Assembly (NCBI GenBank): GCA_029339505.1
Contig: JAQISU010000025.1
Location: forward strand, 2,889,501-2,953,500
Length of the DNA stretch: 64,000 nt
Direction of reading: 5' to 3'
Source: Unio delphinus
Lineage: Eukaryota > Mollusca > Bivalvia > Unionida > Unionidae
Within the stretch, counting starts at the first letter, position 1; the number at the start of each line of letters is the position of its first letter. Made by a program: the position numbers and the translations under genes. Under the pieces are notes generated by a model. The model was not told the origin of the DNA, did not search any database, and saw only the letters and a list, made by a program, of their open reading frames with translations. Of the stretch, positions 61,801-64,000 are shown in pieces.

Positions 61801-62204
61801 CAGTCAGTTTTAAAATGGTGCAGTGAACAGTTGAAAATATTAAATTCCACAACAACTTTTTTTAATCAGATTATTCTGTGTCTTGTGTTTTTTGTGAACC
61901 AGCAAATATGTAAAAAGGTGACACTTATTGAGTTTTTCAACTAGACCATACTATGAATGGGTTGACACTTTATGTTGTGTTTAAAAATTATGAAGTCAAA
62001 TTATTACAGTTAAATATTTAATCTTTTTTCTATCCAGACTTTATTCAACCCCAACAAGACAGTGGTGAAGATGTTTGTGGTCATGTATGATCTCAGTGAC
62101 ATGCCAGCTAACTGTCAAACCTTTCTGCGACAGAGAACAGTCTACATGCCAGTTGATCCAGAAAGCTCAGATCCATCCTTTCTTCGTTATCTCATTCATT
62201 TAAG
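20021..62204 (+). CDS. ATOSA: Atos homolog (ATOSA/FAM214-like), ten exons visible, 3' end off window
   Basis: Ten exons joined at GT-AG introns give one open frame of 1036 codons plus two bases. N-terminal landmarks are an acidic/hydrophobic start, EARTPDTSVKGR, LLERWDLQLLP and FSQLSSWL. A long Ser-rich, probably disordered middle comes from exon 4. The C-terminal half carries the family hallmarks FNAQTGLP, LLGNFEESVLNGR, SDDNAPSPYL, LGKRGYHIP, TLFNPNKTVVKMFVV and LRYLIHL. These correspond to the DUF4210 (Atos-like) and 'chromosome segregation during meiosis' domains of vertebrate ATOSA/ATOSB. Family members are described as nuclear transcription regulators; Drosophila atossa promotes macrophage tissue invasion through metabolic target genes. 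Vertebrate ATOSA is about 1,070-1,080 residues, so perhaps 40 or more C-terminal residues are missing here. ATG 20021 is chosen because it has a purine at -3 and G at +4, and it starts close to where the family homology begins. An upstream coding exon cannot be excluded. Family assignment is very secure; A versus B paralogy is not meaningful for an invertebrate single-copy gene. Confidence 0.93.
20186..22137. other. ATOSA intron 1, no further feature
   Basis: This 1952-bp intron lies between exons 1 and 2. It has weakly repetitive phrases near 20275-20440 (CTCAGTGACCC-like) but no transposon termini and no coding frame beyond 76 codons. Confidence 0.6.
22138..22334 (+). CDS. ATOSA: ATOSA exon 2, residues 56-120
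   Basis: A T-rich tract leads to acceptor GATAAAG at 22131-22137. The donor is AAAG|GTAACT. The exon is 197 bp, entering in phase 0 and leaving in phase 2. A second AG (CAG at 22150-22152) could serve as acceptor and would remove five codons. I prefer the first because it retains a Cys that aligns with a conserved Cys 14 residues before LLW in vertebrate ATOSA. Conserved blocks are ELLWRNRIPMRLDVLLFPDC and LLLERWDLQLLPK, both typical of the N-terminal Atos region. Confidence 0.88.
22707..22759. repeat. (AAT)n microsatellite
   Basis: AAT-type simple repeat at the 3' tail position of the adjoining minus-strand LINE fragment. On the minus strand the LINE ends AATAAAGTAATTATTATTAT. Confidence 0.9.
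22735..23255 (-). pseudogene. 3' end of a non-LTR retrotransposon (reverse transcriptase C-terminus)
   Basis: On the minus strand, 23246-23004 reads through LPIKGRICLRKAKLMYRISN, then NSAPEYLQSLF. After a frame shift it continues SGTLLWNSIPGEIR near 22935-22890. These are the standard C-terminal motifs following the reverse transcriptase domain of Jockey/CR1-like LINE ORF2 proteins (WLPI..RI, APEYL, LWNSIP..IR). The 3' end has AATAAAG followed by an (ATT)n tail. It is 5'-truncated and frame-broken; only about 520 bp remain. Clade is not resolved. Short 3' ends of the same family occur at 41610-41790 and 47215-47300. Confidence 0.85.
23557..23646. repeat. Small hairpin element flanked by 13-bp direct repeats
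   Basis: Direct repeats TGGAACAATCTGC (23557-23569) and TGGAACAGTCTGC (23634-23646) flank 64 bp. The ends of the 64 bp are imperfect inverted repeats, CTGGGTGCCCTGGGTCATT and AATGACCCAGGGTACTCAG. This could be a tiny transposon-like insertion or chance. Confidence 0.5.
23953..24174 (+). mobile_element. tRNA-derived SINE family 1, 3'-truncated
   Basis: Head with CGGTGGCCTAGTGGTTAGAG (A box) and GTGGGTTCAATCCCCGACC (B box). The body is GCTCAGCATTAAGAAGTTAG and GGCCTGGTGTCAGGATAATG. Similarity ends near ATGATGCCCCAG, before the tail. Lies in ATOSA intron 2. Confidence 0.9.
24409..24448. repeat. (AC)n microsatellite
   Basis: About 20 AC dinucleotides in ATOSA intron 2, about 190 bp before exon 3. 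Confidence 0.95.
24640..24777 (+). CDS. ATOSA: ATOSA exon 3, residues 121-166
   Basis: The acceptor TATTTTCAG ends at 24639 and the donor is TACAG|GTAAAT. The exon is 138 bp, entering with one base that completes an Arg codon and leaving in phase 2. The peptide includes LFQAVRSYLHFSQLSSWL and ALSLHIVY, equivalent to the AVRSFVFFSQLSAWL and NILYR segment of vertebrate ATOSA. An (AC)n microsatellite sits about 190 bp upstream in the preceding intron. Confidence 0.9.
25165..25445. repeat. Degenerate ~80-bp tandem repeat, about 4 units
   Basis: The phrase TCATACCATATACCC followed by CATCACTTGTATACCAATAG recurs near 25175, 25248, 25330 and 25395. The units are clearly related but unequal in length. 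Confidence 0.7.
25476..25556. repeat. TATATG/TATGTA low-complexity repeat
   Basis: An alternating pyrimidine-purine AT-rich stretch of about 80 bp, based on TATATGTA, in ATOSA intron 3. The frames through it in both strands are artefacts. Confidence 0.9.
25690..27330. other. Intron 3 sequence with decayed repeats, no gene
   Basis: No coding frame is supported. Phrases such as AGGTCAGAGGTCAAGGTTGC (27113-27132) and AGAGGTCAGGGTTACAGTGA (27245-27264) are an old repeat pair about 130 bp apart. Similar wording recurs near 51440 and 51705. Confidence 0.45.
27599..28240 (+). pseudogene. piggyBac transposase N-terminal fragment, multiply broken
   Basis: The remnant starts at ATG 27599 with an acidic N-terminus (DGDFLQQILASDSDD). 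After frame shifts it reads EEFEEDEIIGAGKALM, then YLRLFFDDELLDLIVDQTNQ, then PVTPENLKLFFALIIAIGLG, WATDDVLSTPFLRKN and IHPMIEKK. Acidic N-terminus, the FFDDELLDLIV block, the W.PVT segment and the W.TD..LSTPF block are the known order in piggyBac (DDE_Tnp_1_7) transposases. It has in-frame stops (for example TAA at 27665, TGA at 27796, TAG near 27992, TAG near 28142) and frame shifts. The catalytic half with the DDD residues is missing. It is not functional. It could come from an autonomous element that mobilised the TTAA-type MITE at 33219. Confidence 0.88.
28241..30295. other. Intron 3 right part, nothing recognised
   Basis: AT-rich sequence after the piggyBac remnant. I found no inverse terminal repeat that would close that element and no coding frame above about 70 codons. 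Ends at the exon 4 acceptor. Confidence 0.55.
30296..32177 (+). CDS. ATOSA: ATOSA exon 4, large central exon, residues 167-794
   Basis: The acceptor TTCTGTTTCAG ends at 30295 and the donor is AAAAT|GTAAGT at 32178. The exon is 1882 bp and leaves in phase 0. The first ~50 residues are conserved with the family (YAPGESVSYSFSVEP, then FPLSDVGHMIMLSSVASLPR). The remaining ~575 residues are Ser/Lys/Glu-rich with many SP and TP sites and look intrinsically disordered. There are no membrane segments, zinc fingers or coiled coils I can identify. This region is long and poorly conserved in all Atos proteins. Codon use is AT-rich like the surroundings. A single uninterrupted 1.9-kb frame in this background is strong evidence by itself that it is coding. 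Confidence 0.93.
32178..33218. other. ATOSA intron 4, left part
   Basis: AT-rich intron without transposon termini or coding frames that I can support. Followed directly by a TTAA-type MITE. Confidence 0.55.
33219..33394. mobile_element. TTAA-type (piggyBac-like) MITE, 176 bp
   Basis: The right end, inverted, reads CCCTTTGAACCCTACAGG after TTAA (33395-33398). The left end is ACTCTTTGAACCCTAATC after CTAA (33215-33218), a one-base-changed TTAA. Two interior palindromes, GGCCGGTATACCGGCC (33321-33336) and GGCCGGTAAACCGGCC, make it far more GC-rich than the flanks. A TTAA target and a CCCTTT start fit piggyBac, though the family label is inference. Confidence 0.7.
33403..33840. repeat. ~53-bp tandem repeat, about 8 units
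   Basis: The unit is built from GTATACAATTTGTTGGAAAG, then CTAGATACACTTATTAAATC and ATCAATTCTTTTT. Units vary slightly in length. It begins immediately after the TTAA-type MITE, in ATOSA intron 4. Confidence 0.88.
34281..34418 (+). CDS. ATOSA: ATOSA exon 5, residues 795-840
   Basis: The acceptor CTTGACAG ends at 34280 and the donor is AGTCCA|GTAAGT. The exon is 138 bp, phase 0 at both ends. The peptide ends FNAQTGLPTRSSP, equivalent to the FHPQTGLPLLSSP block preceding the Atos domain of vertebrate ATOSA. The following intron is the 19-kb repeat-filled intron 5, unless the 45-bp micro-exon at 34665 is used. Confidence 0.9.
34665..34709 (+). CDS. ATOSA: Candidate alternative micro-exon of ATOSA (15 codons)
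   Basis: A 45-bp interval is flanked by CATTAACTTCAG on the left and ATG|GTAATA on the right. It is phase 0 at both ends, so it can be included or skipped between exons 5 and 6 without shifting the frame. It would add a Ser-rich, acidic 15-residue peptide (EIASIDTESSPSGKM). Vertebrate ATOSA has no equivalent that I recall between the SSP and the next block, so it would be an optional insert. This is inference from splice signals and phase only. Confidence 0.4.
34915..35232 (+). mobile_element. tRNA-derived SINE family 1, full-length, moderately diverged
   Basis: A box GCGGTGGCCTAGTTGTTAGA, B box GGCTTTGATCCCCGGCC, and the family body through GTTAAATTACGTTAAAAAAA to an A-rich tail. No clear target-site duplication, so older than the copies at 38870, 40588 and 46681. 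Confidence 0.9.
35483..37344. mobile_element. Full-length TA-target DNA element (pogo/Tigger-like), non-autonomous, 1862 bp
   Basis: The left terminus is CAGTGGAACCCCGCTATAAC and the right terminus, inverted, begins with the same 20 bases. TA dinucleotides lie at 35481-35482 and 37345-37346. There is no transposase frame longer than about 80 codons. The interior contains two nested duplications. One module appears near 35850-35985 and 36005-36125. Another of about 400 bp appears near 36205-36605 and 36755-37165. The shorter related copy at 6602 has the first duplication but not the second. Confidence 0.9.
37345..38855. other. Intron 5 sequence, nothing recognised
   Basis: AT-rich, no coding frames and no visible repeat termini, between the 1.86-kb element and the first young SINE. 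Confidence 0.5.
38870..39194 (+). mobile_element. tRNA-derived SINE family 1, young copy with target duplication
   Basis: The 14-bp direct repeats ACATTTTGTAGGAC (38856-38869 and 39195-39208) are perfect. The head has GGTGGCCTAGTGGTTAGAG and GTCGGTTCGATCCCCGGCC. The tail is an (AAAC)n run. It differs from the copy at 40588 at about seven positions. Confidence 0.96.
39605..39862 (-). mobile_element. tRNA-Ser/Leu-like SINE family 2, best-preserved copy
   Basis: On the minus strand the head reads GGCCCAGAGTGGCCGAGTGG followed by TCTAAAGC and, after a long variable region, GGGTTCGAGTCTCAGG. Class II tRNA spacing (Ser or Leu) is apparent. The body has GTGAGAAAGCGTGCCAGTAG, and the end is GCTGAAAAATGGTATTAAAC with a CAACAA tail. 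Confidence 0.88.
39938..40155. repeat. Repeat E, best-preserved copy with inverted termini
   Basis: The left end ATATACTCACTTATAAG and the right end CTTATGAGTGAGTATATAT are near-perfect inverse. The interior has GACCCAGATCTGTCATTGCA and TTTGTTAGGAGTAATCATTA, shared with 16915-17235. This supports repeat E being a roughly 215-bp MITE of unassigned superfamily. Confidence 0.72.
40588..40910 (+). mobile_element. tRNA-derived SINE family 1, young copy
   Basis: The flanking direct repeat is GCAAAATGGTT (40572-40582 and 40911-40921), with similar extension. Head, body and AAAC-type tail are as in the 38870 copy. The tail ends ATCAAACAAACAAACAAAA. Confidence 0.94.
41008..41262 (+). mobile_element. 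tRNA-derived SINE family 1, old copy with internal deletion
   Basis: A box CAGTGGCCTAAGCAGTTAGA and B box CATGTTCCGAACCCGGC are degenerate. The segment equivalent to CTAACAGCTGCCTCGCTTGA is missing, and the body resumes at GGTCGGCTTGGTGTCAGGAT. Confidence 0.82.
41606..41732. repeat. (AAT)n microsatellite, tail of a minus-strand LINE end
   Basis: About 40 AAT triplets with few interruptions. Directly followed by AAAGACTTTATTTAGAGAAG, the same arrangement as at 22735. Confidence 0.93.
41733..41795 (-). mobile_element. Non-LTR retrotransposon 3' end, very short
   Basis: GACTAAATTAGTTACAGAACT then AATCTACCTTGAGGCC matches the 3' UTR portion of the LINE fragment at 22765-22815 (CTAAGAACTAATCTACCTTG). 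Only the last about 60 bp of the element are here, plus the (AAT)n tail. Confidence 0.7.
42108..42850. repeat. Dispersed repeat D, copy 2, interrupted by a MITE
   Basis: CCTGTCTGTGTGCACTTCAG (42114-42133), TTCCGACCATGGGGGAATTT and GGGTGGAAAAAAAACAGG match repeat D at 8866. The match is broken at 42319 and resumes weakly at 42783 (CTATAATACCACCCAC against TTAATATCACCTAC). Confidence 0.7.
42319..42782. mobile_element. TA-flanked MITE, 464 bp
   Basis: The left end is CCGTATTTTCCGGCCTATAA and the right end inverted is CCGTATTTTCTGGCCTATAA; about 24 bp of inverse match. TA duplicates lie at 42317-42318 and 42783-42784. Subterminal repeats CTTATACTCCGAATTGACTT occur two or three times. The uninterrupted repeat D copy at 8866 serves as the empty site. 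Superfamily unassigned. Confidence 0.85.
43348..43527. repeat. 25-bp tandem repeat, 7 units
   Basis: The unit is CATTGACAGATCAGACCCAT plus AATGG. Units are nearly identical, with single changes such as GGTATTG and TTGGCAG. The repeat contains GACAGATCAGACC, close to a phrase in repeat E, but relation is unproven. Confidence 0.93.
43528..46074. other. Intron 5 sequence, one possible SINE head
   Basis: No gene. Around 44283-44480 there is a tRNA-like stretch (GGTTAAAGTGCTGGAGTC, then GATTTGGGTTCAATTCCC) that could be the head of a third SINE family, but only one copy is present. Short tandem duplications occur near 43855-43945 (CAGAGTTAGCTGC twice) and 45345-45425 (ATATATTCTGAAATTTAATA). Confidence 0.45.
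46075..46506. repeat. 48-bp tandem repeat, 9 units, open in four reading frames
   Basis: The unit is CAACATTCTTTTGGTGGATA, then TCCATCCATATCTC and AAAAAATATGCTAG; 48 bp. Units are nearly identical, so the array is young. Since 48 is a multiple of three, the same 16-codon peptide recurs in each open frame (for example HPYLKKYASNILLVDI on +). Two + and two - frames stay open for 125-173 codons. No splice or start context suggests a gene; it lies inside ATOSA intron 5. Confidence 0.93.
46681..47006 (-). mobile_element. tRNA-derived SINE family 1, young minus-strand copy
   Basis: Perfect 16-bp target duplications TTAAAAGTTAATGTGT flank it (46665-46680 and 47007-47022). The + strand shows the tail as TTGTTTGTTTGTTTGTTTGA and ends GCCACCGGAGCGG. 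Very close in sequence to the 38870 and 40588 copies. Confidence 0.96.
47215..47300 (+). mobile_element. Non-LTR retrotransposon 3' end with (ATT)n tail
   Basis: AAGGTAGATTAGTTCTTTAAC, then CTAATTGTGAAATCC and AATGAAGTCATCATTATTAT correspond in inverse orientation to the ends at 22735 and 41733. Confidence 0.72.
47443..49169. repeat. 26-bp satellite-like array, about 66 units, with higher-order structure
   Basis: The unit is GACAATCAAGTTAAGGTGGA plus AATGCA, 26 bp, with variants (CAAATCAAGG, CAATTTCAGG, GTGAAAATGAAG). A 260-bp block recurs exactly ten units apart (AGATAATCCAGTTAAGG at 48061 and 48321). A 78-bp block recurs three units apart (AATGTGGAAATGCAGAC at about 48464 and 48542). These are signs of unequal exchange or replication slippage on several scales. 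Frames of 70-100 codons through it are artefacts. Confidence 0.95.
49170..51007. other. Intron 5 sequence between two 26-bp arrays
   Basis: No recognised gene. One frame of 134 codons (50268-50672) is Phe/Tyr/Leu-rich without motifs and with no homologue that I recognise; treated as chance in AT-rich DNA. CCCTAACCCTAACCC at 50929-50943 is a two-and-a-half-unit telomere-like run. Confidence 0.5.
51008..51188. repeat. Satellite of the 26-bp array, about 7 units
   Basis: Same unit (CAATCAAGTTAAGGTGGAAA) as the array ending at 49169, 1.84 kb away. The variant order GTGAAAATGAAGACAATCC followed by AGTTAAGGTGGAAATGCAGA also appears in the main array. Confidence 0.92.
51973..52300. repeat. Compound (ATT)n blocks separated by a conserved spacer
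   Basis: Several pure (ATT)n blocks alternate with AGTATTTACAATAGA-like spacers (51951, 52041, 52081, 52221, 52301). The unit is spacer plus variable (ATT)n. The five spacers are almost identical whereas the run lengths differ. Confidence 0.92.
52801..53515. mobile_element. hAT-type MITE (family TAGTG), copy 2, intact
   Basis: Perfect 8-bp target duplications GTGAATGG (52793-52800 and 53516-53523). The left terminus is TAGTGATGGGAATCGGTCAG and the right terminus inverted is TAGTGTTGTTCCGATTATCG. It is 715 bp, without coding capacity, colinear with 14751-15619 minus the nested element. Inserted close upstream of ATOSA exon 6. Confidence 0.93.
53664..53737 (+). CDS. ATOSA: ATOSA exon 6, residues 841-864
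   Basis: The acceptor GTCCTTACAG ends at 53663 and the donor is AAAAA|GTAAGT. The exon is 74 bp, entering in phase 0 and leaving in phase 2. The peptide APIKKKSSGHFDYDSSL matches the family block with an F-D-x-D-S-S-L core that follows the QTGLP motif. It lies only 148 bp downstream of the right end of a hAT-type MITE. Confidence 0.9.
53738..55223. other. ATOSA intron 6, no feature
   Basis: 1486 bp of AT-rich intron. No transposon ends, tandem repeats or coding frames that I can support. Confidence 0.6.
55224..55344 (+). CDS. ATOSA: ATOSA exon 7, residues 865-905
   Basis: The acceptor TATTTTTAG ends at 55223 and the donor is TTTGAG|GTGAGT. The exon is 121 bp, entering with one base and leaving in phase 0. 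An acidic linker is followed by STSAPASTNCLLGNFE, the start of the Atos-like (DUF4210) domain. The domain core is split across exons 7 and 8 inside the LLGNFE-ESVLNGR motif. A long (AAT)n/(ATT)n palindrome begins about 250 bp downstream in the next intron. Confidence 0.92.
55595..55835. repeat. (AAT)n/(ATT)n head-to-head palindrome, about 240 bp
   Basis: The left half is mostly AAT triplets (with a TTAGTTAAAG interruption) and the right half mostly ATT triplets. The change of phase is near 55714. The two halves are reverse-complementary and could form a long hairpin or cruciform. A short AGTAGTAGTAGTAGTAC run interrupts the right half. In ATOSA intron 7. Confidence 0.92.
56055..57860. repeat. 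29-bp tandem array, about 60 units
   Basis: The unit is GGTTACTGTTAATCACAACA plus CTGATATAT, 29 bp. The middle (about 56990-57600) is homogeneous. The left part uses GTCAATCACATCACTGCTGG variants and both flanks decay gradually. An initial duplicated block (GAAAGGGTAAATCATCATTG) appears at 56077 and 56131. In ATOSA intron 7, ending about 170 bp before exon 8. Confidence 0.95.
58029..58187 (+). CDS. ATOSA: ATOSA exon 8, Atos-like domain core, residues 906-958
   Basis: The acceptor CCATTTCAG ends at 58028 and the donor is CTACCTG|GTAGGT. The exon is 159 bp, phase 0 at both ends. It encodes ESVLNGRIEPVGVVEGFTVE, then GSFCPKHVLLPVAAYFF and SDDNAPSPYL, nearly colinear with vertebrate ATOSA (GASGAFCPTHLTLPVEVSF, SDDNAPSPYM). 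This is among the most conserved parts of the family. Reading past the donor gives another 26 codons to a stop at 58263, but the homology ends exactly at the donor. Confidence 0.95.
58188..59295. repeat. Intron 8 with three small tandem duplications
   Basis: A ~50-bp degenerate repeat with CAGTCCTGTATTTTGGGAT runs about 58480-58640 (four units). A 48-bp near-perfect pair (CCCCATTCAAGTCTTCCAAT) is at 58703 and 58743. A ~70-bp pair (CACATTGAGTTTGCA, ACTTCACTTGTCACACTTTA) is at 58825 and 58892. No gene. Confidence 0.75.
59296..59364 (+). CDS. ATOSA: ATOSA exon 9, residues 959-981
   Basis: The acceptor CCTTTTCAG ends at 59295 and the donor is CAAGTG|GTATGT. This 69-bp exon is phase 0 at both ends. 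The peptide GHVNLEPLGKRGYHIPRRGT is followed by VQV and joins directly to TLFNPNKT of exon 10, as in all family members. It is too short to stand out as an open frame and was found by homology. Confidence 0.93.
60372..60790. repeat. 207-bp tandem duplication in intron 9, exon-like second unit
   Basis: Two units repeat TAAACTGTAAGCAATGACAT (60406 and 60613), AAAGTTACGTGTAACTTGTG and AATGCAAAAAGACATGTTG. Each carries GTGTTCTTACAG, a good splice acceptor. After it the second unit is open for about 55 codons (RQEHKFVLKENIRMQKDML...) to a TAG at 60844. The first unit has a TGA after 11 codons. There is no evident donor with matching phase. Probably intronic. Confidence 0.8.
61220..61575. repeat. 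35-bp tandem repeat, about 9 units
   Basis: The unit is ACTACTGTACATCCATTGAT plus AAACCTGTGCTGGAT. The outer units are more diverged. In ATOSA intron 9, about 460 bp before exon 10. Confidence 0.92.
62038..62204 (+). CDS. ATOSA: ATOSA exon 10, residues 982-1036 (last exon visible)
   Basis: The acceptor TTTCTATCCAG ends at 62037 and the donor is TTTAAG|GTATTA at 62205. The exon is 167 bp and leaves in phase 2. It encodes TLFNPNKTVVKMFVVMYDLS, then DMPANCQTFLRQRT and LRYLIHL. This is the start of the C-terminal conserved domain (chromosome-segregation-during-meiosis family). The expected next residues are a short basic/aromatic segment ending the protein. I found no matching exon between 62205 and 64000, so the 3' end lies outside the window. 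Confidence 0.95.
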
Positions 62205-62360
62205 GTATTATCATATATTTATAATTTTTATGCTAACAGGATACATAAGTAATAACTAAGGATGGACGGGTACAAGATGCAACTGCACTGACTTGACCAG
62301 GTTTGTCACTACTTGGAAATACCCAGCCAGACTCTGGGGGATTTCCCTTCCCATCCATCG

Positions 62361-62363
<3 letters not shown>

Positions 62364-62431
<68 letters not shown>
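62364..62431. repeat. (TA)n microsatellite
   Basis: About 34 TA dinucleotides. Tyr/Ile-rich frames across both strands are artefacts. Lies about 160 bp after ATOSA exon 10. Confidence 0.97.
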
Positions 62432-62434
<3 letters not shown>

Positions 62435-64000
62435 TGGACAGGTACTGTACCTGGTGAGTTTGTTGTGCTACCTGTAAAAAAAAAACGATCCAGTACCTCA
62501 GAGATTTCCCATTCATCCCTATTAATAACGTTCCTGAATGAACTTGTGGTTCATCTGACTGTCATCTGTTGTCATGGCATAAGATGACAGATTGTTAATG
62601 ATGACTCGTTGATTTGATAATTGTCCATTGTTGGATAATTTAGTCAGTGATTTTGTGTTATTATGTTTGATAAGTAGGGGTAAGTATCTTGCCTTTGTTA
62701 TTGAAAAATATGTCCAAGAGACAAGGAACCACAAAATGTTTTCTCATGTTAACAGGTATCATTTACATGAAGGTTGAATTTATTTGGGAAACTTAGAAAT
62801 AGCCTTCACAGATGCTTGTTCTTTCTGACTAGATTTGCTTTCAGTTTAAACTATCTTTTTTCCCAATTTTTTTTTGGTGGTCAATTCAATTTTATAACAG
62901 ATCTCACATCTGACACAAAGTACTGTCACTGGTTCATATGGTTGCATTAAGTGTGTTCTTTCATGGTGGAGAAAACAGAAATTCCTGATATATGCATTGA
63001 CATTGGCTATATTTTTGCAGTATTACATAATGGATATTCCTGTAAGATATACATGGGACACAGAAAAGGCACGTATAATTTAGAATAATCACCCATAGAT
63101 GCAATTTAAAACTTTATATTGCATTCTGATGAACTCTTTGGATAATCTAAGTATATACATTTTTTTAAAGTGTCTTCCCTGGGTATCTTGTATGTTTAAA
63201 TGGAATAGCCCCAACCTTCATTTATTAGAACCAATCTTAGTGAAGGCTTTTGGAGCCATTTAGTAATAATATTGCCCATACATTCATTAATCTGTCCAGG
63301 CAGTCTGCAACATTTGTGTATGCAGAAGTAAAATGGGGAGACCTTGATCAATTTATCCAGTCTTCTCAATCATTATTTATAGGACCTATGCAGACAATAT
63401 TTGTTGCCCTTAGGTTTCTGTGGCATGACTTTACAAGGACATGCTGGATTTCAATCTGAAATATTACATGCCTTTATATTTAGAATTGAAAAGAATTGAT
63501 TAATGGCATCCTCGTGTGTAGGAGTTATTTCCCCTTCTTGCTCTTTCTTCTAAATACGGTATCACAACAAAAGTTCCTCTGTTTAAGGTCTTACTACACA
63601 AATTGTGTTGAACAGAGCAATCATTATTAATAGGTACAGACCCATGTCATTTTTATGAGAGCATAATATGAAAGTGTGTTTTATGTGTGGGTTGGCCTTG
63701 ATTGATAATGGAACTTTTGATCTAAAATATGCCTAATCCTGATAAAAAAAAATTCGCTTGACTGTTATATTCCATCATACTGAATTTACTTATGTTTTGA
63801 ATGCTGTGTTTGGATCCCACAAGCTTTTGTGAAAAATATTTAAATTCCATGTAAATTTCAGAAAATTGCTCAACCATAATTATTTTCTAGAACATGTTTT
63901 CAGATACTGTCTAAGAAGATGGGTTAAAATTGATATCACTATATTATATTGAAACATGTCCTGTATATAAACTAAATAATGTTTCTTAGTGGTAGGTATC
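62432..64000. other. ATOSA intron 10 to window edge, no exon found
   Basis: I looked for the expected last Atos segment (the family continues with a short FQSSKSGKIYLH-like block) in all + frames after good AG acceptors. It is not present, so the gene continues past 64000. No transposon termini are visible. Confidence 0.6.

Noticed and set aside
62256..62587. Tyr/Ile alternating peptides on both strands
   Set aside because: (TA)n microsatellite.

Overview
This is AT-rich, intron-rich animal DNA. It holds one recognisable protein-coding gene, on the + strand, inside a dense field of non-autonomous transposons and tandem repeats. The best guess for the source is a marine invertebrate, probably a mollusc such as a bivalve. 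The reasons are the invertebrate character of the encoded protein, long introns, several tRNA-headed SINE families and many minisatellites. The host assignment is an inference.

The gene is an Atos homolog (ATOSA/FAM214 family, related to Drosophila atossa). Ten coding exons can be joined in phase with GT-AG introns: 20021-20185, 22138-22334, 24640-24777, 30296-32177, 34281-34418, 53664-53737, 55224-55344, 58029-58187, 59296-59364 and 62038-62204. They encode 1036 codons plus two bases. The last exon(s), expected to follow the LRYLIHL motif, lie beyond the right edge. No promoter or 5' non-coding exon could be identified. A 45-bp phase-0 micro-exon candidate (34665-34709) may be an alternative exon.

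Positions 1-20009 contain no supported gene. They hold a 23-bp minisatellite (333-1512), a diverged large duplication (about 1-2470 against 4830-6310, with a third partial copy near 10770-11130), a truncated TA-target DNA element (6602-7745), tRNA-Ser/Leu-like SINEs, a hAT-type MITE carrying a second hAT-type MITE inside it (14751-15619 / 14810-14966), a 176-bp TA-flanked MITE and several copies of a small fold-back repeat.

Intron 3 (24778-30295) contains a broken piggyBac transposase fragment. Intron 5 (34419-53663, about 19 kb) is the main insertion sink. It has an 1.86-kb TA-flanked element with matching termini, several copies of a tRNA-derived SINE (three young, with target-site duplications), a TA-flanked MITE inside an older repeat, a 25-bp, a 48-bp and a 26-bp tandem array, compound (ATT)n blocks and a second hAT-type MITE with a perfect 8-bp target duplication. 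Introns 7-9 add a large (AAT)n/(ATT)n palindrome, a 29-bp array of about 1.8 kb, a 207-bp tandem duplication and a 35-bp array.

I see no operon, CRISPR array, functional tRNA/rRNA gene or complete autonomous transposon. The repeats and transposons are strongly supported by internal comparison within the window. Family names for the DNA elements rest on termini and target-site duplications only.
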